Assembly (NCBI GenBank): GCA_963799245.1
Contig: CAWCWN010000004.1
Span: 558,001 to 622,000, forward strand
From: CAWCWN01 sp963799245
GTDB lineage: Bacteria; Chloroflexota; Ktedonobacteria; Ktedonobacterales; Ktedonobacteraceae
DNA length: 64,000 nt
Direction of reading: 5' to 3'
The notes below the pieces were generated by a model. The model did not search any database. It was not told the origin of the DNA and saw nothing but the letters and a program-made list of their open reading frames with translations. Numbering within the stretch: the first letter of the stretch is position 1; every line of letters begins with the position of its first letter. The translations under genes were made by a program, and so were the position numbers. This document shows positions 51,056-60,575 of the stretch, piece by piece.

Positions 51056-51163
51056 TTAGCGGGCATTTCCGCTAATCGCCGCGATGCCCTGTCCACCGCC
51101 GATACAGAGCGAGTCGGCCTGGTCTTGACGCCGCAGCTCATGCATCAGGGTGATAATGCCCGC
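51056..51163 (-). pseudogene. C-terminal stub of an acetyl-CoA acetyltransferase (thiolase)
   Basis: The minus strand reads AGIITLMHELRRQDQADSLC, IGGGQGIAAISGNAR, stop at 51056-51058. The C-[IV]-G-G-G-Q-G-x-A segment contains the conserved C-terminal cysteine of thiolases and ends the protein as usual. Nothing of the first 350 residues is present; the stub is joined to the 3' end of the membrane glycosyltransferase gene in another frame. Confidence 0.8.
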
Positions 51164-52827
51164 TGACGCAGTGAGAAAAATATAAAGACGACCACAGGCG
51201 GCACAATCATCAGCAACCAGCTGGGAACCTCCCAATCGAGAATGGGCACGTAGCCTCTGAAGAGGTAAGTGCTCAGGGCGGTAACGGAAAAGGTGAGGGC
51301 AAACGCGATCAGCGCTCGTCCGTAGCGTTTACTGGCAGGCGCTAAACAGGCGCAGGCAAGTGCAATCAACCAGGTAACGTACCAGGCAAAGAACCAGGGG
51401 GTAACGATGAGCAAGGCTGCCAGCAGCGCCAATGAGGCCAGGATGAGCGTTTGAGTACCCGGGGCGCGCCATATCCAGTATGCTCCAACGCATATACTGC
51501 CCAGGAGGACGACGAGGTTGATAGCGTTCCAGACGCTATGCTGGCTCAGGATGAAGAGCGGCAGGTATGCCCAGGAGCCAGGAGGTGGTAAGCCGTGCAC
51601 TTTTAGCAGCCAATCGTAAATAGCGCGTAAAAGCGAATTCTCTGCAAAATACGATGACGGCGGGGTGGCAAAACTGCTGATAATAGCCCCGGCGCCGTGG
51701 CCGACCCAGAAAGGAGCATACAGGATGAGAGCCAGCACGCCGCCGGTGGCGAGAGCCAGAAGAATTTTCAGGGCGGCCGCCTTCCTGCTTGCGACTTGCG
51801 CCACTAAAAGTGGGCCTGACGAACGGGTATGGAGCAGGCGGTATAGCATCAACACAATATAGAACACGATGATGGGGACCGCAGTAAACTTCACGAGCGT
51901 GGCCAGCGTAAAAGCGACGACGGGCAGGAGGTAGCACGCCGGGCGCGTAAAACCATCCTGTTCGGCGTGCAGGCACAACACTACGCCGATCAACAGCAGA
52001 GTGACCATAAAGATGTCATTATGGGCCCCCAGGCCGCTCTCCATAAGTGCCAGGGGATTCAAGGCATAGAGAAAGGCTCCAAGGGCGACAGTGCGTGGTG
52101 GGCGAGTCAGCCTGCGCAGAACGGCCGCGACAAGCAACGTGTTTAACACGTGAGCAGCCAGTGCGAATAGGCGGAAGGCAAACAAATATCCCAGGGGAAG
52201 TGCTCCTAGCAGGAGCGACCAGAAAGCGCAGACGGCTAACCAGACGGGTCCATAGGCCGAGGTAGCATTTGCCCAGTCATCGTAGGCCGTGATGGGGTCG
52301 CGCGGGAAAGCCGCAGGCACGCTGAAGTATGGATTCGCGTGATGGGCAACGATTAAACGACCGTAGCCCGCATAGACATAAAGATCGCGGGAAAGCAAGG
52401 CGGGAGTGAAAACATAGATCAGGCCGATGACGACGCTTGCGCGCAAGACCAGGCGTATTAAACGCCCATACTCAGCCTGTTGTGGCTGGCGCTGAATATA
52501 AAGTGCGCCCGCGGCATAGATGCCGAAAGCCAACAGCACAAACCCAAGGAATTCAAGCACGCCTGTTGTCTGCACAGAGGCCTTATAGGACGGGGCCAGC
52601 GGCAGGTTGGAGGGCAGCCAGCCGCCCCACCAGAGCAGTAGAGGATTGGTCGGCAAGAAAAATGTGCCTTCCAGGCGGCCAAGAGGCACCAGGCTTATCA
52701 AAGTACATACAAGCAGCGCAGCGCTATATGTGAGTATGGCGCGTGGCGAGACCCGCGCTGGCACTACAGCTTTTGAGATGGTAAGCTCTTCAGATGTTGG
52801 CGTTGCCGTGAGGTCTTCCCTGCTCAT
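51145..52827 (-). CDS. GT-C type membrane mannosyltransferase-like protein (MptB-like)
   Basis: A 560-residue protein with about 13 membrane helices. Landmarks are LLSRDLYVYAGYGRLIVAHH and ANPYFSVPAAFPRDP after the second helix block, a GT-C pattern with acidic residues at the outer face, and AYGPVWLAVCAFW and LNPLALMESGLGAHNDIFMV, as in polyprenol-phosphate-mannose-dependent alpha-1,6-mannosyltransferases. The last residues (LRQRALSP) are encoded by thiolase-derived sequence, so the true C-terminus may be cut. It starts 9 bases after the preceding PIG-V-like gene, in a three-gene operon. Confidence 0.78.
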   Translation of the reverse strand: MSREDLTATPTSEELTISKAVVPARVSPRAILTYSAALLVCTLISLVPLGRLEGTFFLPTNPLLLWWGGWLPSNLPLAPSYKASVQTTGVLEFLGFVLLAFGIYAAGALYIQRQPQQAEYGRLIRLVLRASVVIGLIYVFTPALLSRDLYVYAGYGRLIVAHHANPYFSVPAAFPRDPITAYDDWANATSAYGPVWLAVCAFWSLLLGALPLGYLFAFRLFALAAHVLNTLLVAAVLRRLTRPPRTVALGAFLYALNPLALMESGLGAHNDIFMVTLLLIGVVLCLHAEQDGFTRPACYLLPVVAFTLATLVKFTAVPIIVFYIVLMLYRLLHTRSSGPLLVAQVASRKAAALKILLALATGGVLALILYAPFWVGHGAGAIISSFATPPSSYFAENSLLRAIYDWLLKVHGLPPPGSWAYLPLFILSQHSVWNAINLVVLLGSICVGAYWIWRAPGTQTLILASLALLAALLIVTPWFFAWYVTWLIALACACLAPASKRYGRALIAFALTFSVTALSTYLFRGYVPILDWEVPSWLLMIVPPVVVFIFFSLRQRALSP

Positions 52828-52836
52828 AGGCGTACT

Positions 52837-53976
52837 CTACACCATCCAGCAATTCATGATAAAAATGATACTCAGCGTGGCAAGGAGCGCTGGGAAAAGC
52901 AGCATACAACACTGGTGAACGCGCGGATGCTTGACGCCGAGCATAGCCAGGGTAATAAACGCCGGAAATATCTCAATCACAAGGCGCTGGTTCGACTCCA
53001 GGACATCTCCTCGTACGCCTGAACTGACGAGCATAAACAGAAGCAGTGCCAGCGCCCAGACGCTATAGCTCAAGCGCAGCTTGCGCCAGCCTAGAATTGC
53101 CAGGAGGATAAAACCAAGCGTCGCGCTCAAATCCAGGAGGATATGGACCTCAAAAAAGGAGCCGAAGGGCTGAGTAACGAAGATATCCTTTATGGCATTG
53201 AATATTCCGACCCAGGGCCATGAGGTATGCCGATCCCAGTGAGACTGCACGCTGGCATATACGATGGGATTGCCTGTCTGCCTCCAGCAGTAAATGCTGT
53301 AGAGCAGCGTTCCCAGCGGAATCAGCACAACAGGCAGGACACGCAGCAGCAGCTTCTGCCAGCTGACAGGAATGCTTGCGCGCGAGAGCCAGACTTCGAC
53401 CAGGTAGGGAATGACGAGCAGGAGCCCCGCCGAGCGGGTCAGCGAGGCCAGCAGGCCCAGGGCGCCTGCCAGCCACCATTTCTGGCGGCGCATTGCCAGA
53501 AAAGCGCCGGCCGTAAATAACACAAACAGCGACTCGTTGTATGCGGCGAAAAAGAAGAATGCGGTCGGGAAAATAACCAGGTAGAGCAGTGAACGCCGAG
53601 CGACCTCATCTCCGCCGATTTCAGTGGCCAGCTGGTACAGTACAAACAGGGCCCCCAGCAGTGCGACATTGCTGATAATTGTCCCGATCAGCAGATAGCT
53701 CCATGAGCCCAGAACGTGAGCTATAATCCTGATGAGCGCCGGGAACAACGGGAAAAACGCATAGTCAAATGGGGGCCGGTAGCCAAATTGGGCGATACGT
53801 ATATAATTTGCGGCGTCCCAATAATTCCAGGTAGTAAGCAGAGCGACCGTATCTACGCCCGTGGTCGAATATTTCTGTGCGGTGAACAGGATGAAAGCAA
53901 TGTAGGTTATCAAAACCAGGGCCAGGCGAGTAATAAAGAATAGCCAGAGGATATCGCGAGTTGGAGCACGTTTCAT
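52837..53976 (-). CDS. PIG-V-like GT-C mannosyltransferase
   Basis: A 379-residue protein with about nine membrane helices. TWNYWDAANYIRIAQFGY, then DYAFFPLFPALIRI, FFFFAAYNESLFVLFTAGAF and GLLASLTRSAGLLLVIPY are the standard features of the GPI mannosyltransferase 2/PIG-V-like family in bacteria (W-D-x-x-x-Y, F-F-P-L-x-P, P-x-x-F-F-x-x-x-Y-x-E-S, R-x-x-G). The ATG lies one base behind the stop of the upstream gene, so translation is coupled. The likely donor is polyprenyl-phosphate sugar. Confidence 0.83.
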   Translation of the reverse strand: MKRAPTRDILWLFFITRLALVLITYIAFILFTAQKYSTTGVDTVALLTTWNYWDAANYIRIAQFGYRPPFDYAFFPLFPALIRIIAHVLGSWSYLLIGTIISNVALLGALFVLYQLATEIGGDEVARRSLLYLVIFPTAFFFFAAYNESLFVLFTAGAFLAMRRQKWWLAGALGLLASLTRSAGLLLVIPYLVEVWLSRASIPVSWQKLLLRVLPVVLIPLGTLLYSIYCWRQTGNPIVYASVQSHWDRHTSWPWVGIFNAIKDIFVTQPFGSFFEVHILLDLSATLGFILLAILGWRKLRLSYSVWALALLLFMLVSSGVRGDVLESNQRLVIEIFPAFITLAMLGVKHPRVHQCCMLLFPALLATLSIIFIMNCWMV

Positions 53977-53977
53977 T

Positions 53978-55930
53978 TTATGTCACCTGCCAGACTAAAT
54001 CATTGCCAAATTGAGCAACGCGCCGTAAATCAGGGCTGGAGCGGGCCTGGGTCAGCAGATTTGCCGCCGTGGTGGGGGGGTAGGCCTGCAGATGAAGCAC
54101 GACATAATAGATATGATACTTTTTCAGGACCGCCACGCTTGCCTGAGATGGAAAATTGAGAAGTAAAGAGGCCATAGATGTGGTCAAAGGAGGCCGATAG
54201 CCACTCCAGCCATTGGCAATGGGATGCGAATGATAGATGGCATAGTAATCGTACCACGCCTCATCTTTATAAAAGGCATAGTAATCATACCATGCCGCAT
54301 CTTGAAAGGATGAGCTGCCATTGAAATACGCCATCGGCAGTTCAACAATGGGCTCCTGGCCTCCATGGTCTGCTAACCATTGATAGACCGCCGGTATCGC
54401 TTTGCCCGTAGGAACTGAGGTAACTGGCAAATAAGCCGGCAGCGCCTCGAGCAGGATCGCCACAGGTAGTAGAAGCAGGAGACATCTCAACGCCAGGCCT
54501 TTGTAGCGAGGAAGGAGCGAGCCCTCCGACCTCACCCTTTCCCGGGGCGCGCCCGCCCTGTCCTGCAGCCAGGCAATGGCCCATGCCGCTAACAGAGCAA
54601 GCATAATAAGCAATACGCCGATAAGCCTGGCGGGAACGCGCAGGCCGGCGAAACCAGGGAGCACATAAAAAGCGAGCGTCCATGGCAGCGGTAAATCTGG
54701 CGCGTTGGGCGGAAGTACTGCGTAGGAAATAAATTTTGAGGCGCCGGCTACATATGGGCTGCCGGAGGGGGGAGAGAACTGCAGTACAGGTCCGAACGCG
54801 AAGAGCAGGACAAGTAGAGCGGTCCAGACATAAGGATGCAGGCTTGAACCTTTCTGGCGTAAAAGCAATATGACTCCCAGCAGCGCAAGGGCCATAGTTG
54901 TCAGGCCAAGAAAAAGATAGTGCTCGCTGTCGTATGGCAGCACATTACCGTTGTAGTAACTGACACCATACAGCCAGTTAAAAGGAGACGCAAAGGTAAA
55001 ATCGCGTACAAAGGCGGCATAGCCAGTCGACTGGCCAAGCGAGCGCGAGAAGCCGCCAGTGAGGGACGCCAGGTAAGGCGCCATAAAGATGACAAGTACG
55101 ACAAGCAGCGCAGTGAACACGATGGCCGGTCGCACGGCGCGCCGCACGAGATACCTGATATAAGCGGCCTTGTGGCTGCGCAGGCGCCGCATAAACGGTA
55201 TGCTGTAACTTATAAGGACAAAGGCAAGCAGTGTGTAGGCCAGGAAGATGCCGTAATACACGCTGCTAAGTAACTGCAAGAGATAGAACAGAGCGAAGAG
55301 AATCCAGTTACGCCAGCGACCCTGGCGCAGTGAGAGATCAAGGTTGAGCAGAGCTAACGGCATCCACTCGCCAGCAATAACATGAATATGATCGATTTGC
55401 GAGAGGCGATATGGCGCAAACGCATAGATCAAGGCGGCCACAAAGGCAGCAAAACGCCTGCCGGTATAATGCCGCGCCATGATGTACATGCTTATACCGC
55501 ACAGTAGAAATGTAAGATAAAAGGTTATATTGTAGGCAAGTACGGGGTTACGGGTGAGCAGGAAAACAGGCGCAAATATGATGGCCTCGCCCAGCAGATT
55601 CTCCGAGTAAGATAACGTGAGATTGTTGGGATAAAGCAGCTGCGCCTGCCACAAATGTGTGGGTGCATGCAGCAACGTTGTCGTATCCCAGGCAAGGGTC
55701 CATATATTCAGCAGCGGATCCCACCACTCGCCGGCTATCTCACCCGTAAGATGCGGTGTATAACGATAAGCCATGGCGACCACAAGGCCGAGCAGGGCAA
55801 GCAGATAGAGCGCATCCTGCCAGCGCCAGGGTAAGCCCGGCCCCCGTTCAGAGCTATCCTCGACCTCATTTTGCGTTTTCGACAACGGCAGCGTAGTTGA
55901 GGCGGTATTACCGACGGATTCCGTACTCAT
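53978..55930 (-). CDS. Large GT-C family membrane glycosyltransferase-like protein
   Basis: About 650 residues with some 12 membrane helices and an extracytoplasmic C-terminal domain. The first outer loop has HLTGEIAGEWWDPLLNIWTL, and later SYSENLLGEAIIFAPVFLLT and AFAPYRLSQIDHIHVIAGEW; these resemble uncharacterised GT-C/YfhO-like proteins. The C-terminal domain contains a duplicated AWYDYYA-(F/I)-Y motif (17 residues apart). ATG 55930 is taken; GGAGG lies 14 bases upstream. First of the three-gene operon. Confidence 0.75.
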   Translation of the reverse strand: MSTESVGNTASTTLPLSKTQNEVEDSSERGPGLPWRWQDALYLLALLGLVVAMAYRYTPHLTGEIAGEWWDPLLNIWTLAWDTTTLLHAPTHLWQAQLLYPNNLTLSYSENLLGEAIIFAPVFLLTRNPVLAYNITFYLTFLLCGISMYIMARHYTGRRFAAFVAALIYAFAPYRLSQIDHIHVIAGEWMPLALLNLDLSLRQGRWRNWILFALFYLLQLLSSVYYGIFLAYTLLAFVLISYSIPFMRRLRSHKAAYIRYLVRRAVRPAIVFTALLVVLVIFMAPYLASLTGGFSRSLGQSTGYAAFVRDFTFASPFNWLYGVSYYNGNVLPYDSEHYLFLGLTTMALALLGVILLLRQKGSSLHPYVWTALLVLLFAFGPVLQFSPPSGSPYVAGASKFISYAVLPPNAPDLPLPWTLAFYVLPGFAGLRVPARLIGVLLIMLALLAAWAIAWLQDRAGAPRERVRSEGSLLPRYKGLALRCLLLLLPVAILLEALPAYLPVTSVPTGKAIPAVYQWLADHGGQEPIVELPMAYFNGSSSFQDAAWYDYYAFYKDEAWYDYYAIYHSHPIANGWSGYRPPLTTSMASLLLNFPSQASVAVLKKYHIYYVVLHLQAYPPTTAANLLTQARSSPDLRRVAQFGNDLVWQVT

Positions 55931-56345
55931 GATCTGGTGGCTGGCCTCCATTCAGGAGTATAGAACGGGTATCCCAACTGATCGTTTGCGTATAAGGACG
56001 TCATAAACTTTTCAATTACCTTTATCTAAGCAACGCGGCCCACGTGCATAAACGTATAAACATAGGCCATCAACCACAAACCCGCTGCACAAAATCCGCT
56101 CAGGCTATCTCTCGCCATCGATTATATAGGCTGTTTACGCTTGAAGCCGCATGCTAGTATAGCATACTCGTTTTAGAAAACATAGGAACTATAGATAATT
56201 ATACCTACCCCTCCTCTCTATCACCCCCATACCCGGCCTTTACAGTAAGTAACAACATTCTACTCTTTTCTTATCGACCGCGCATCGCTGGCTCATGACC
56301 TCCCGGGACGACTTTTACCTCGCCCTGTATGCACCTGCAATGCGC
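55931..56345. other. Divergent intergenic region, AT-rich
   Basis: It separates the GT-C operon and the TetR gene. I see no gene, RNA or repeat beyond the promoter and operator that begin at 56346. Confidence 0.5.
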
Positions 56346-56400
56346 TTGACTTTACTAACATACTATACTATACTAGCTCTTGCTACTGTATAGTATAGTA
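56346..56400 (+). promoter_or_regulatory. Promoter with a long palindromic operator for the TetR-efflux operon
   Basis: TTGACT (56346-56351), 17 bases, TATACT (56369-56374). A perfect 13-bp inverted repeat (TACTATACTATAC at 56361-56373, complement at 56388-56400, 14-base centre) covers the -10 and start region. Each arm repeats TACTA/TATAC with a 5-base period, suggesting more than one repressor dimer or tandem DNA-binding domains. Confidence 0.8.
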
Positions 56401-56448
56401 ACGTTGTATTTAATACGTGACGAACGCCCATTTTTAAGGTGAGTGTAG

Positions 56449-57315
56449 ATGGCCGAACAGCATTCCGACAAAGGAAAATGTAGCGGGAGAGAGCGTATAG
56501 TCCAGGCAGCATTACGGCTGGCTGAAGAACGCCCTTTTGATGAGATCACCATTGAGGAGATTATCAAAGGAGCGGAACTTTCGCGTCCAGCCTTCTATTA
56601 TCACTTCAGCGAGGGCCGGGAAGAACTACGCGCCGAGATGGTTCAGCGCGGCCTGCTTGATGCCAGGCCCACGCAGGATACGCGCAAGGCCATTATCGAA
56701 GCCGCCGTACACATTTTCGCGCGTTCGGGTGTCTCTGCGGCGACCCTGGATGACATTGCCGCTGAGGCGGGAGTGTCACGCGGAACCCTCTGCTGGCATT
56801 ACCATACCAAAGATGACCTGATGATGGCGATCATCAAGCGCTGCGGACCTCATTCGGTGATTCGCCCGGTCATTGAGCGCATCGAACAGGATCTGCAGAA
56901 TGGCGTTGCGCTGGATGATGAAACCATTATTCGTCGCCTTGCGGCCGGCTTCTATGATGGGTATGCTGCACAGGGTGACCTCACCCGCCTGGCCGTTTTA
57001 GTCATTTATACCCATCCACAGGCCGCGCGTTTGCTCGCTGACACGATCGGCAAGGGGCGTAAACACTTTGCCGAGTACATCAGAAAACGGCAGCGCGAGG
57101 GCTATTTCCGCCCGGACATTGACCCGGGACTGCTTGTACAGGTCATCTCGATGACTTTTGCCATGCGCGCCATAGGGCGCGACCTGAATGAGCTTTTACC
57201 ACTTGCGCATCTCTCACGCGAGGAAATAATCGATCAACTGGTTTCCTTGCTCTTATATGGCCTGGTACGACGCAATCAAGCGTCGTCAGGTGAAACAACC
57301 GCCAGGTTCGCCTGA
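56449..57315 (+). CDS. TetR-family regulator with two tandem HTH domains
   Basis: A 288-residue protein. A first TetR HTH lies at about residues 14-62 (RIVQAALRLAEERPFDEITI, ELSRPAFYYHFSEG), a second complete one at about 78-125 (AIIEAAVHIFARSGVSAATL, DDIAAEAGVSRGTLCWHYHT), followed by one ligand-binding/dimerisation domain (125-285). Normal TetR proteins have a single HTH of about 47 residues. It precedes an MFS exporter and membrane fusion protein in the same direction and is likely a drug-responsive autorepressor acting at the palindrome at 56361-56400. AAGGTGAGTG precedes the ATG. Confidence 0.9.
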   Translation: MAEQHSDKGKCSGRERIVQAALRLAEERPFDEITIEEIIKGAELSRPAFYYHFSEGREELRAEMVQRGLLDARPTQDTRKAIIEAAVHIFARSGVSAATLDDIAAEAGVSRGTLCWHYHTKDDLMMAIIKRCGPHSVIRPVIERIEQDLQNGVALDDETIIRRLAAGFYDGYAAQGDLTRLAVLVIYTHPQAARLLADTIGKGRKHFAEYIRKRQREGYFRPDIDPGLLVQVISMTFAMRAIGRDLNELLPLAHLSREEIIDQLVSLLLYGLVRRNQASSGETTARFA

Positions 57316-57357
57316 CATCTGCCTGCAATCATCGTCATTTGGAAGGAGTCTCTCCGC

Positions 57358-59001
57358 ATGCAAGTACACGCGCAGCCCGCGCGCTCAGGTAGAGGGCTGG
57401 AATATAAGTGGATTGTGGCAAGCGTGGTTATCCTCGGGGTGTTTATGAGCATCCTGGACCAGACCATCGTCAATATCGCCATTCCGAGCCTGCAGACCGC
57501 GTTTGGGGCGGACATCCACAGCGTCCAGTGGGTACTCACGGCCTATATCCTGACCCTGGGCGTTGTCACACCAACGGCGGCCTATTTCTCTGACAGGTTC
57601 AGCATCAAACGCTTCTACGTCATCTCCCTGGCGGCGTTTACGATCGGCTCGGCGCTTTGTGGCCTGGCATGGAGCCTGCCCGTACTGATTCTTTTCCGCA
57701 TATTACAGGGAGCTGGAGGAGCGGCGCTCTTCCCGTTGTCGATCACACTGCTCTTCCGTGAATTTCCGCCCCAGGAACGTGGCATGGCGATGGGCTTCTT
57801 TGGCGTACCGGCGCTGCTGGCGCCGGCTCTTGGCCCGACCCTGGGGGGATATATTGTGACGGTTGTCGGCTGGCCATTGATTTTCTACATCAATCTTCCT
57901 GTGGGAATTATAGCCGTTGTGCTTACGCTCATCTTTTTGCGCCCTGCTGCTCCCCAGAGGGGCGCGCGCTTCGACTTCGTCGGCTTCTTTTTCTCGGCCC
58001 TGGGGCTTGGGCTGGTCCTTTATGCCCTTTCCAGCGCCAGCACCGATGGCTGGGGCTCGCCAACAGTGCTGGGCTGTCTCCTTGGCGGACTGCTCTCCCT
58101 GGCGATCTTCGTCGCCCTGGAACTGCTCATAGCCAGGCGCGGCGGTCAACCCTTGCTCGACCTGCGCCTCTTTGCCAACTTCCCCTTTACGACCAGTACC
58201 ACAGCGAGCCTGTTTGTCATCTTCTGCCTGTTTGGGGGCCTGTTTCTTTTACCGATCTACCTGCAAAATATTCGCGGCTTGAGCGCCTTCCAAGCGGGCC
58301 TGATCCTGCTGCCGCAGGCCCTGGCCTCGATGGTCAGCGTGATCATTGGCGGACGGCTTGTTGATCGCCTCGGCGTGCGTGCCATCATGATCCCCGGCCT
58401 GCTCATCCTGGCGTATGCCACCTGGCAGCTTTCATTTATCTCGTTGTATTCGCCCTACTCGTGGATCCAGGCGATGCTGATCCTGCGAGGCGTGGCCCTG
58501 GGTCTAACCGTGCAGCCCTTATCGGTCGCCGGGCTGGCGGAGATTCGCCCACGCCAGCTGGCGCAGGCGTCATCGATCAACACGGTCACGCGCGCGGTCT
58601 CCAGCTCCCTGGGCATCGCGGTGCTGGCGACGTTGGTACAGACACAATCTCAGGTGCATTACAATAACCTTGCTCAACAGGTAACGGCCAGTTCACCACT
58701 TGGCCAGCTGGTGCCGAGCCTGCAGGCATACTTCGTGGCCAATGGAGCAGGCCTTGTGGAGGCGCAAGCGGCGGCGCTACAGGTAGTCAGCGGGCTGCTT
58801 AGCGAACAGAGCTTCGTATTATCTCTGCAAGATGCCTTTCTCCTGACACTGGCCGTGATCGTCCTGGCCATTATCGCGACCATGTTTGTGCGCGGCTCAC
58901 GCAAACCTGCGCGTATAGAGGAGCCATCGCTCAGCCCGGTCAACCCTGCGGAGGACCATGAAGCGAAGGCCGCGCGCGCGGAAGCTATGTTCGCCGGGTA
59001 A
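57358..59001 (+). CDS. DHA2-family drug:proton antiporter (EmrB/QacA-like MFS)
   Basis: A 547-residue transporter with 14 membrane helices. Motifs: the helix 1 signature FMSILDQTIVNIAIPSLQTA, VQWVLTAYILTLGVVTPTAA, motif A FSDRFSIKRFYVI, and antiporter motif C LLAPALGPTLGGYIV. It exports hydrophobic drugs or other toxic compounds in exchange for protons. AAGGAG precedes the ATG. Together with the next gene it makes an EmrAB-like pair controlled by the upstream TetR protein. Confidence 0.93.
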   Translation: MQVHAQPARSGRGLEYKWIVASVVILGVFMSILDQTIVNIAIPSLQTAFGADIHSVQWVLTAYILTLGVVTPTAAYFSDRFSIKRFYVISLAAFTIGSALCGLAWSLPVLILFRILQGAGGAALFPLSITLLFREFPPQERGMAMGFFGVPALLAPALGPTLGGYIVTVVGWPLIFYINLPVGIIAVVLTLIFLRPAAPQRGARFDFVGFFFSALGLGLVLYALSSASTDGWGSPTVLGCLLGGLLSLAIFVALELLIARRGGQPLLDLRLFANFPFTTSTTASLFVIFCLFGGLFLLPIYLQNIRGLSAFQAGLILLPQALASMVSVIIGGRLVDRLGVRAIMIPGLLILAYATWQLSFISLYSPYSWIQAMLILRGVALGLTVQPLSVAGLAEIRPRQLAQASSINTVTRAVSSSLGIAVLATLVQTQSQVHYNNLAQQVTASSPLGQLVPSLQAYFVANGAGLVEAQAAALQVVSGLLSEQSFVLSLQDAFLLTLAVIVLAIIATMFVRGSRKPARIEEPSLSPVNPAEDHEAKAARAEAMFAG

Positions 59002-59091
59002 GCAAGTGCATCGTGGTGGTACACGCCGGTCACTTTATAGATACGCTTAATTATACTTAGCTGTTTATTTATTTAAAGGAGAACAATATCC

Positions 59092-59763
59092 ATGCGTCGC
59101 TTGATTTTAGTCCCGCTGCTGATTATCGTGGCCGTCCTGGCAATAGCCGGTGGAGTTGGTTGGTGGCTCTACAACAACTACATGTATTATTCAACCGATG
59201 ACGCCCAGGTGAACGGGCAGATCATCAACGTGAGCTCGCCCGCGAACGGCACGCTCTCCGCCCTGAACGTCAAACAGGGCGATACCATTACGCAGGACCA
59301 GTCGCTGGGTACGGTGACCGTGGCGCCGAGCGCCGGCGCGAATGCGGCCTCGAGCAGCGCTCCTTCCATCAATATCAGCAGCCCTATCAACGGCAAGGTC
59401 CTCCAGGTGGCCGCGGTACAGGGACAGGGCGTAGCCGCTGGCCTGACACTCCTGCAGGTCACGGACCTCAGCAACGTCAATATCATAGCCTATGTCGATG
59501 AGAGCGCGATCAATAACGTGCAGGTCGGCCAGCAAGCGGATGTCACAATTGACGCTTACTCTAGCACGAGCTTTAGCGGGCATGTCCAACAAATTATCCC
59601 GGCAGCGGCCAGTGAATTTTCACTCCTGCCCACCCAGGATTACGCCAGTGGCAACTTTACCAAAGTCGGCCAGCGTATCCCTGTCATCATCACGCTCGAT
59701 GGCAACGCAGGAAAAACTCTCGCCCCGGGTATGAGCGCTTCAGTAACCATCCATATCCACTAA
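59092..59763 (+). CDS. HlyD/EmrA-type membrane fusion protein, short form
   Basis: A 223-residue protein with an N-terminal membrane anchor (LILVPLLIIVAVLAIAGGVGWWL), then YYSTDDAQVNGQIINVSSPA, the typical EmrA start, the two lipoyl halves (VSSPANGTLSALNVKQGDTI and ISSPINGKVLQVAAVQGQGV) and a beta-barrel (VDESAINNVQVGQQADVTID). The alpha-hairpin between the lipoyl halves, which reaches to the outer membrane channel in Gram-negatives, is replaced by about 25 low-complexity residues. This suits a cell lacking an outer membrane. Confidence 0.87.
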   Translation: MRRLILVPLLIIVAVLAIAGGVGWWLYNNYMYYSTDDAQVNGQIINVSSPANGTLSALNVKQGDTITQDQSLGTVTVAPSAGANAASSSAPSINISSPINGKVLQVAAVQGQGVAAGLTLLQVTDLSNVNIIAYVDESAINNVQVGQQADVTIDAYSSTSFSGHVQQIIPAAASEFSLLPTQDYASGNFTKVGQRIPVIITLDGNAGKTLAPGMSASVTIHIH

Positions 59764-59839
59764 CGAATTTCCAGGTCAGAGAAGGAGGCGCCCGCAGGCT
59801 ACAACCTTTCTCTGAACCGGATCCCGAAAGGAGTAGAGA

Positions 59840-60304
59840 GTGAATTTATTGATCATCGGCGGCCTGTTTGTGCTTGCAGTCGTAGCTATCGTCGGCGCCG
59901 TATTGCTGAGCAGGGGTGACGATGCAAACAGTACAACAGGAAAGAACACAACCGCCATGGAGCCCTCCGCGCAGGCAAATTTGCTCGCAAGAGGCGCACC
60001 TGCCCGGGCAGATGCCAGCAGCACGGCGGCTCCTGGCGTCCAGGCAGCATACACTGTGTCCGAGCCTGCCGCAGGGACCTCTTACACGCCTGCGACCGCC
60101 GACGGGCTGGTTCAGCCTCTGCTCAATGGACAGTTCCATGAGCTGGCCGGAGAGATACGCGTGCTTCACCAGCAGGCGTGGCAACTTGAACAGCGGCTGG
60201 GCGTGCTGACAGACATGGTGAACCAGGTTGAACGCACCCAGGGTGGTTACAACAGCGAGGATGAAATGACGCGCCGCTTTCCTTCGGACAGCACCACGAG
60301 CTAA
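59840..60304 (+). CDS. Hypothetical single-pass membrane protein
   Basis: A 154-residue protein from GTG 59840 after AAAGGAG. One N-terminal membrane helix (LIIGGLFVLAVVAIVGAVLL), an Ala/Ser/Thr-rich linker, and a C-terminal amphipathic helix (HELAGEIRVLHQQAWQLEQR) likely forming a coiled coil. No family is recognised. It is the last gene of the efflux run and may or may not belong to the pump. Confidence 0.6.
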   Translation: MNLLIIGGLFVLAVVAIVGAVLLSRGDDANSTTGKNTTAMEPSAQANLLARGAPARADASSTAAPGVQAAYTVSEPAAGTSYTPATADGLVQPLLNGQFHELAGEIRVLHQQAWQLEQRLGVLTDMVNQVERTQGGYNSEDEMTRRFPSDSTTS

Positions 60305-60472
60305 AACGAGCAACCAGCACAGAGCCCTGTGCTGGCCATGGCATCGTTCGCGCAAGCTTTGAGAACTTTCAGTGCCAAAGGCTGAATTTGGTTTAGCAGT
60401 TAAAATAGAATTGCAATCAGGTTGTAATCGTCCTGGGGGAGGACACATGAAGGCTTCATGAGCAGCTTGCGG

Positions 60473-60505
60473 GGGGTAGAATCCGTCACACGAGTTTCCT
60501 ACCCC
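60473..60505. terminator. Hairpin between convergent genes
   Basis: GGGGTAG (60473-60479) pairs with CTACCCC (60499-60505), located between the efflux operon and galK. No T-tract. Confidence 0.35.
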
Positions 60506-60575
60506 TCCGCTACTGCTTTACCCATCTCTCCATCCCTCTCCTGAGCTGGCGCCTGCCAGGTCTGGCGCAGCCGGG

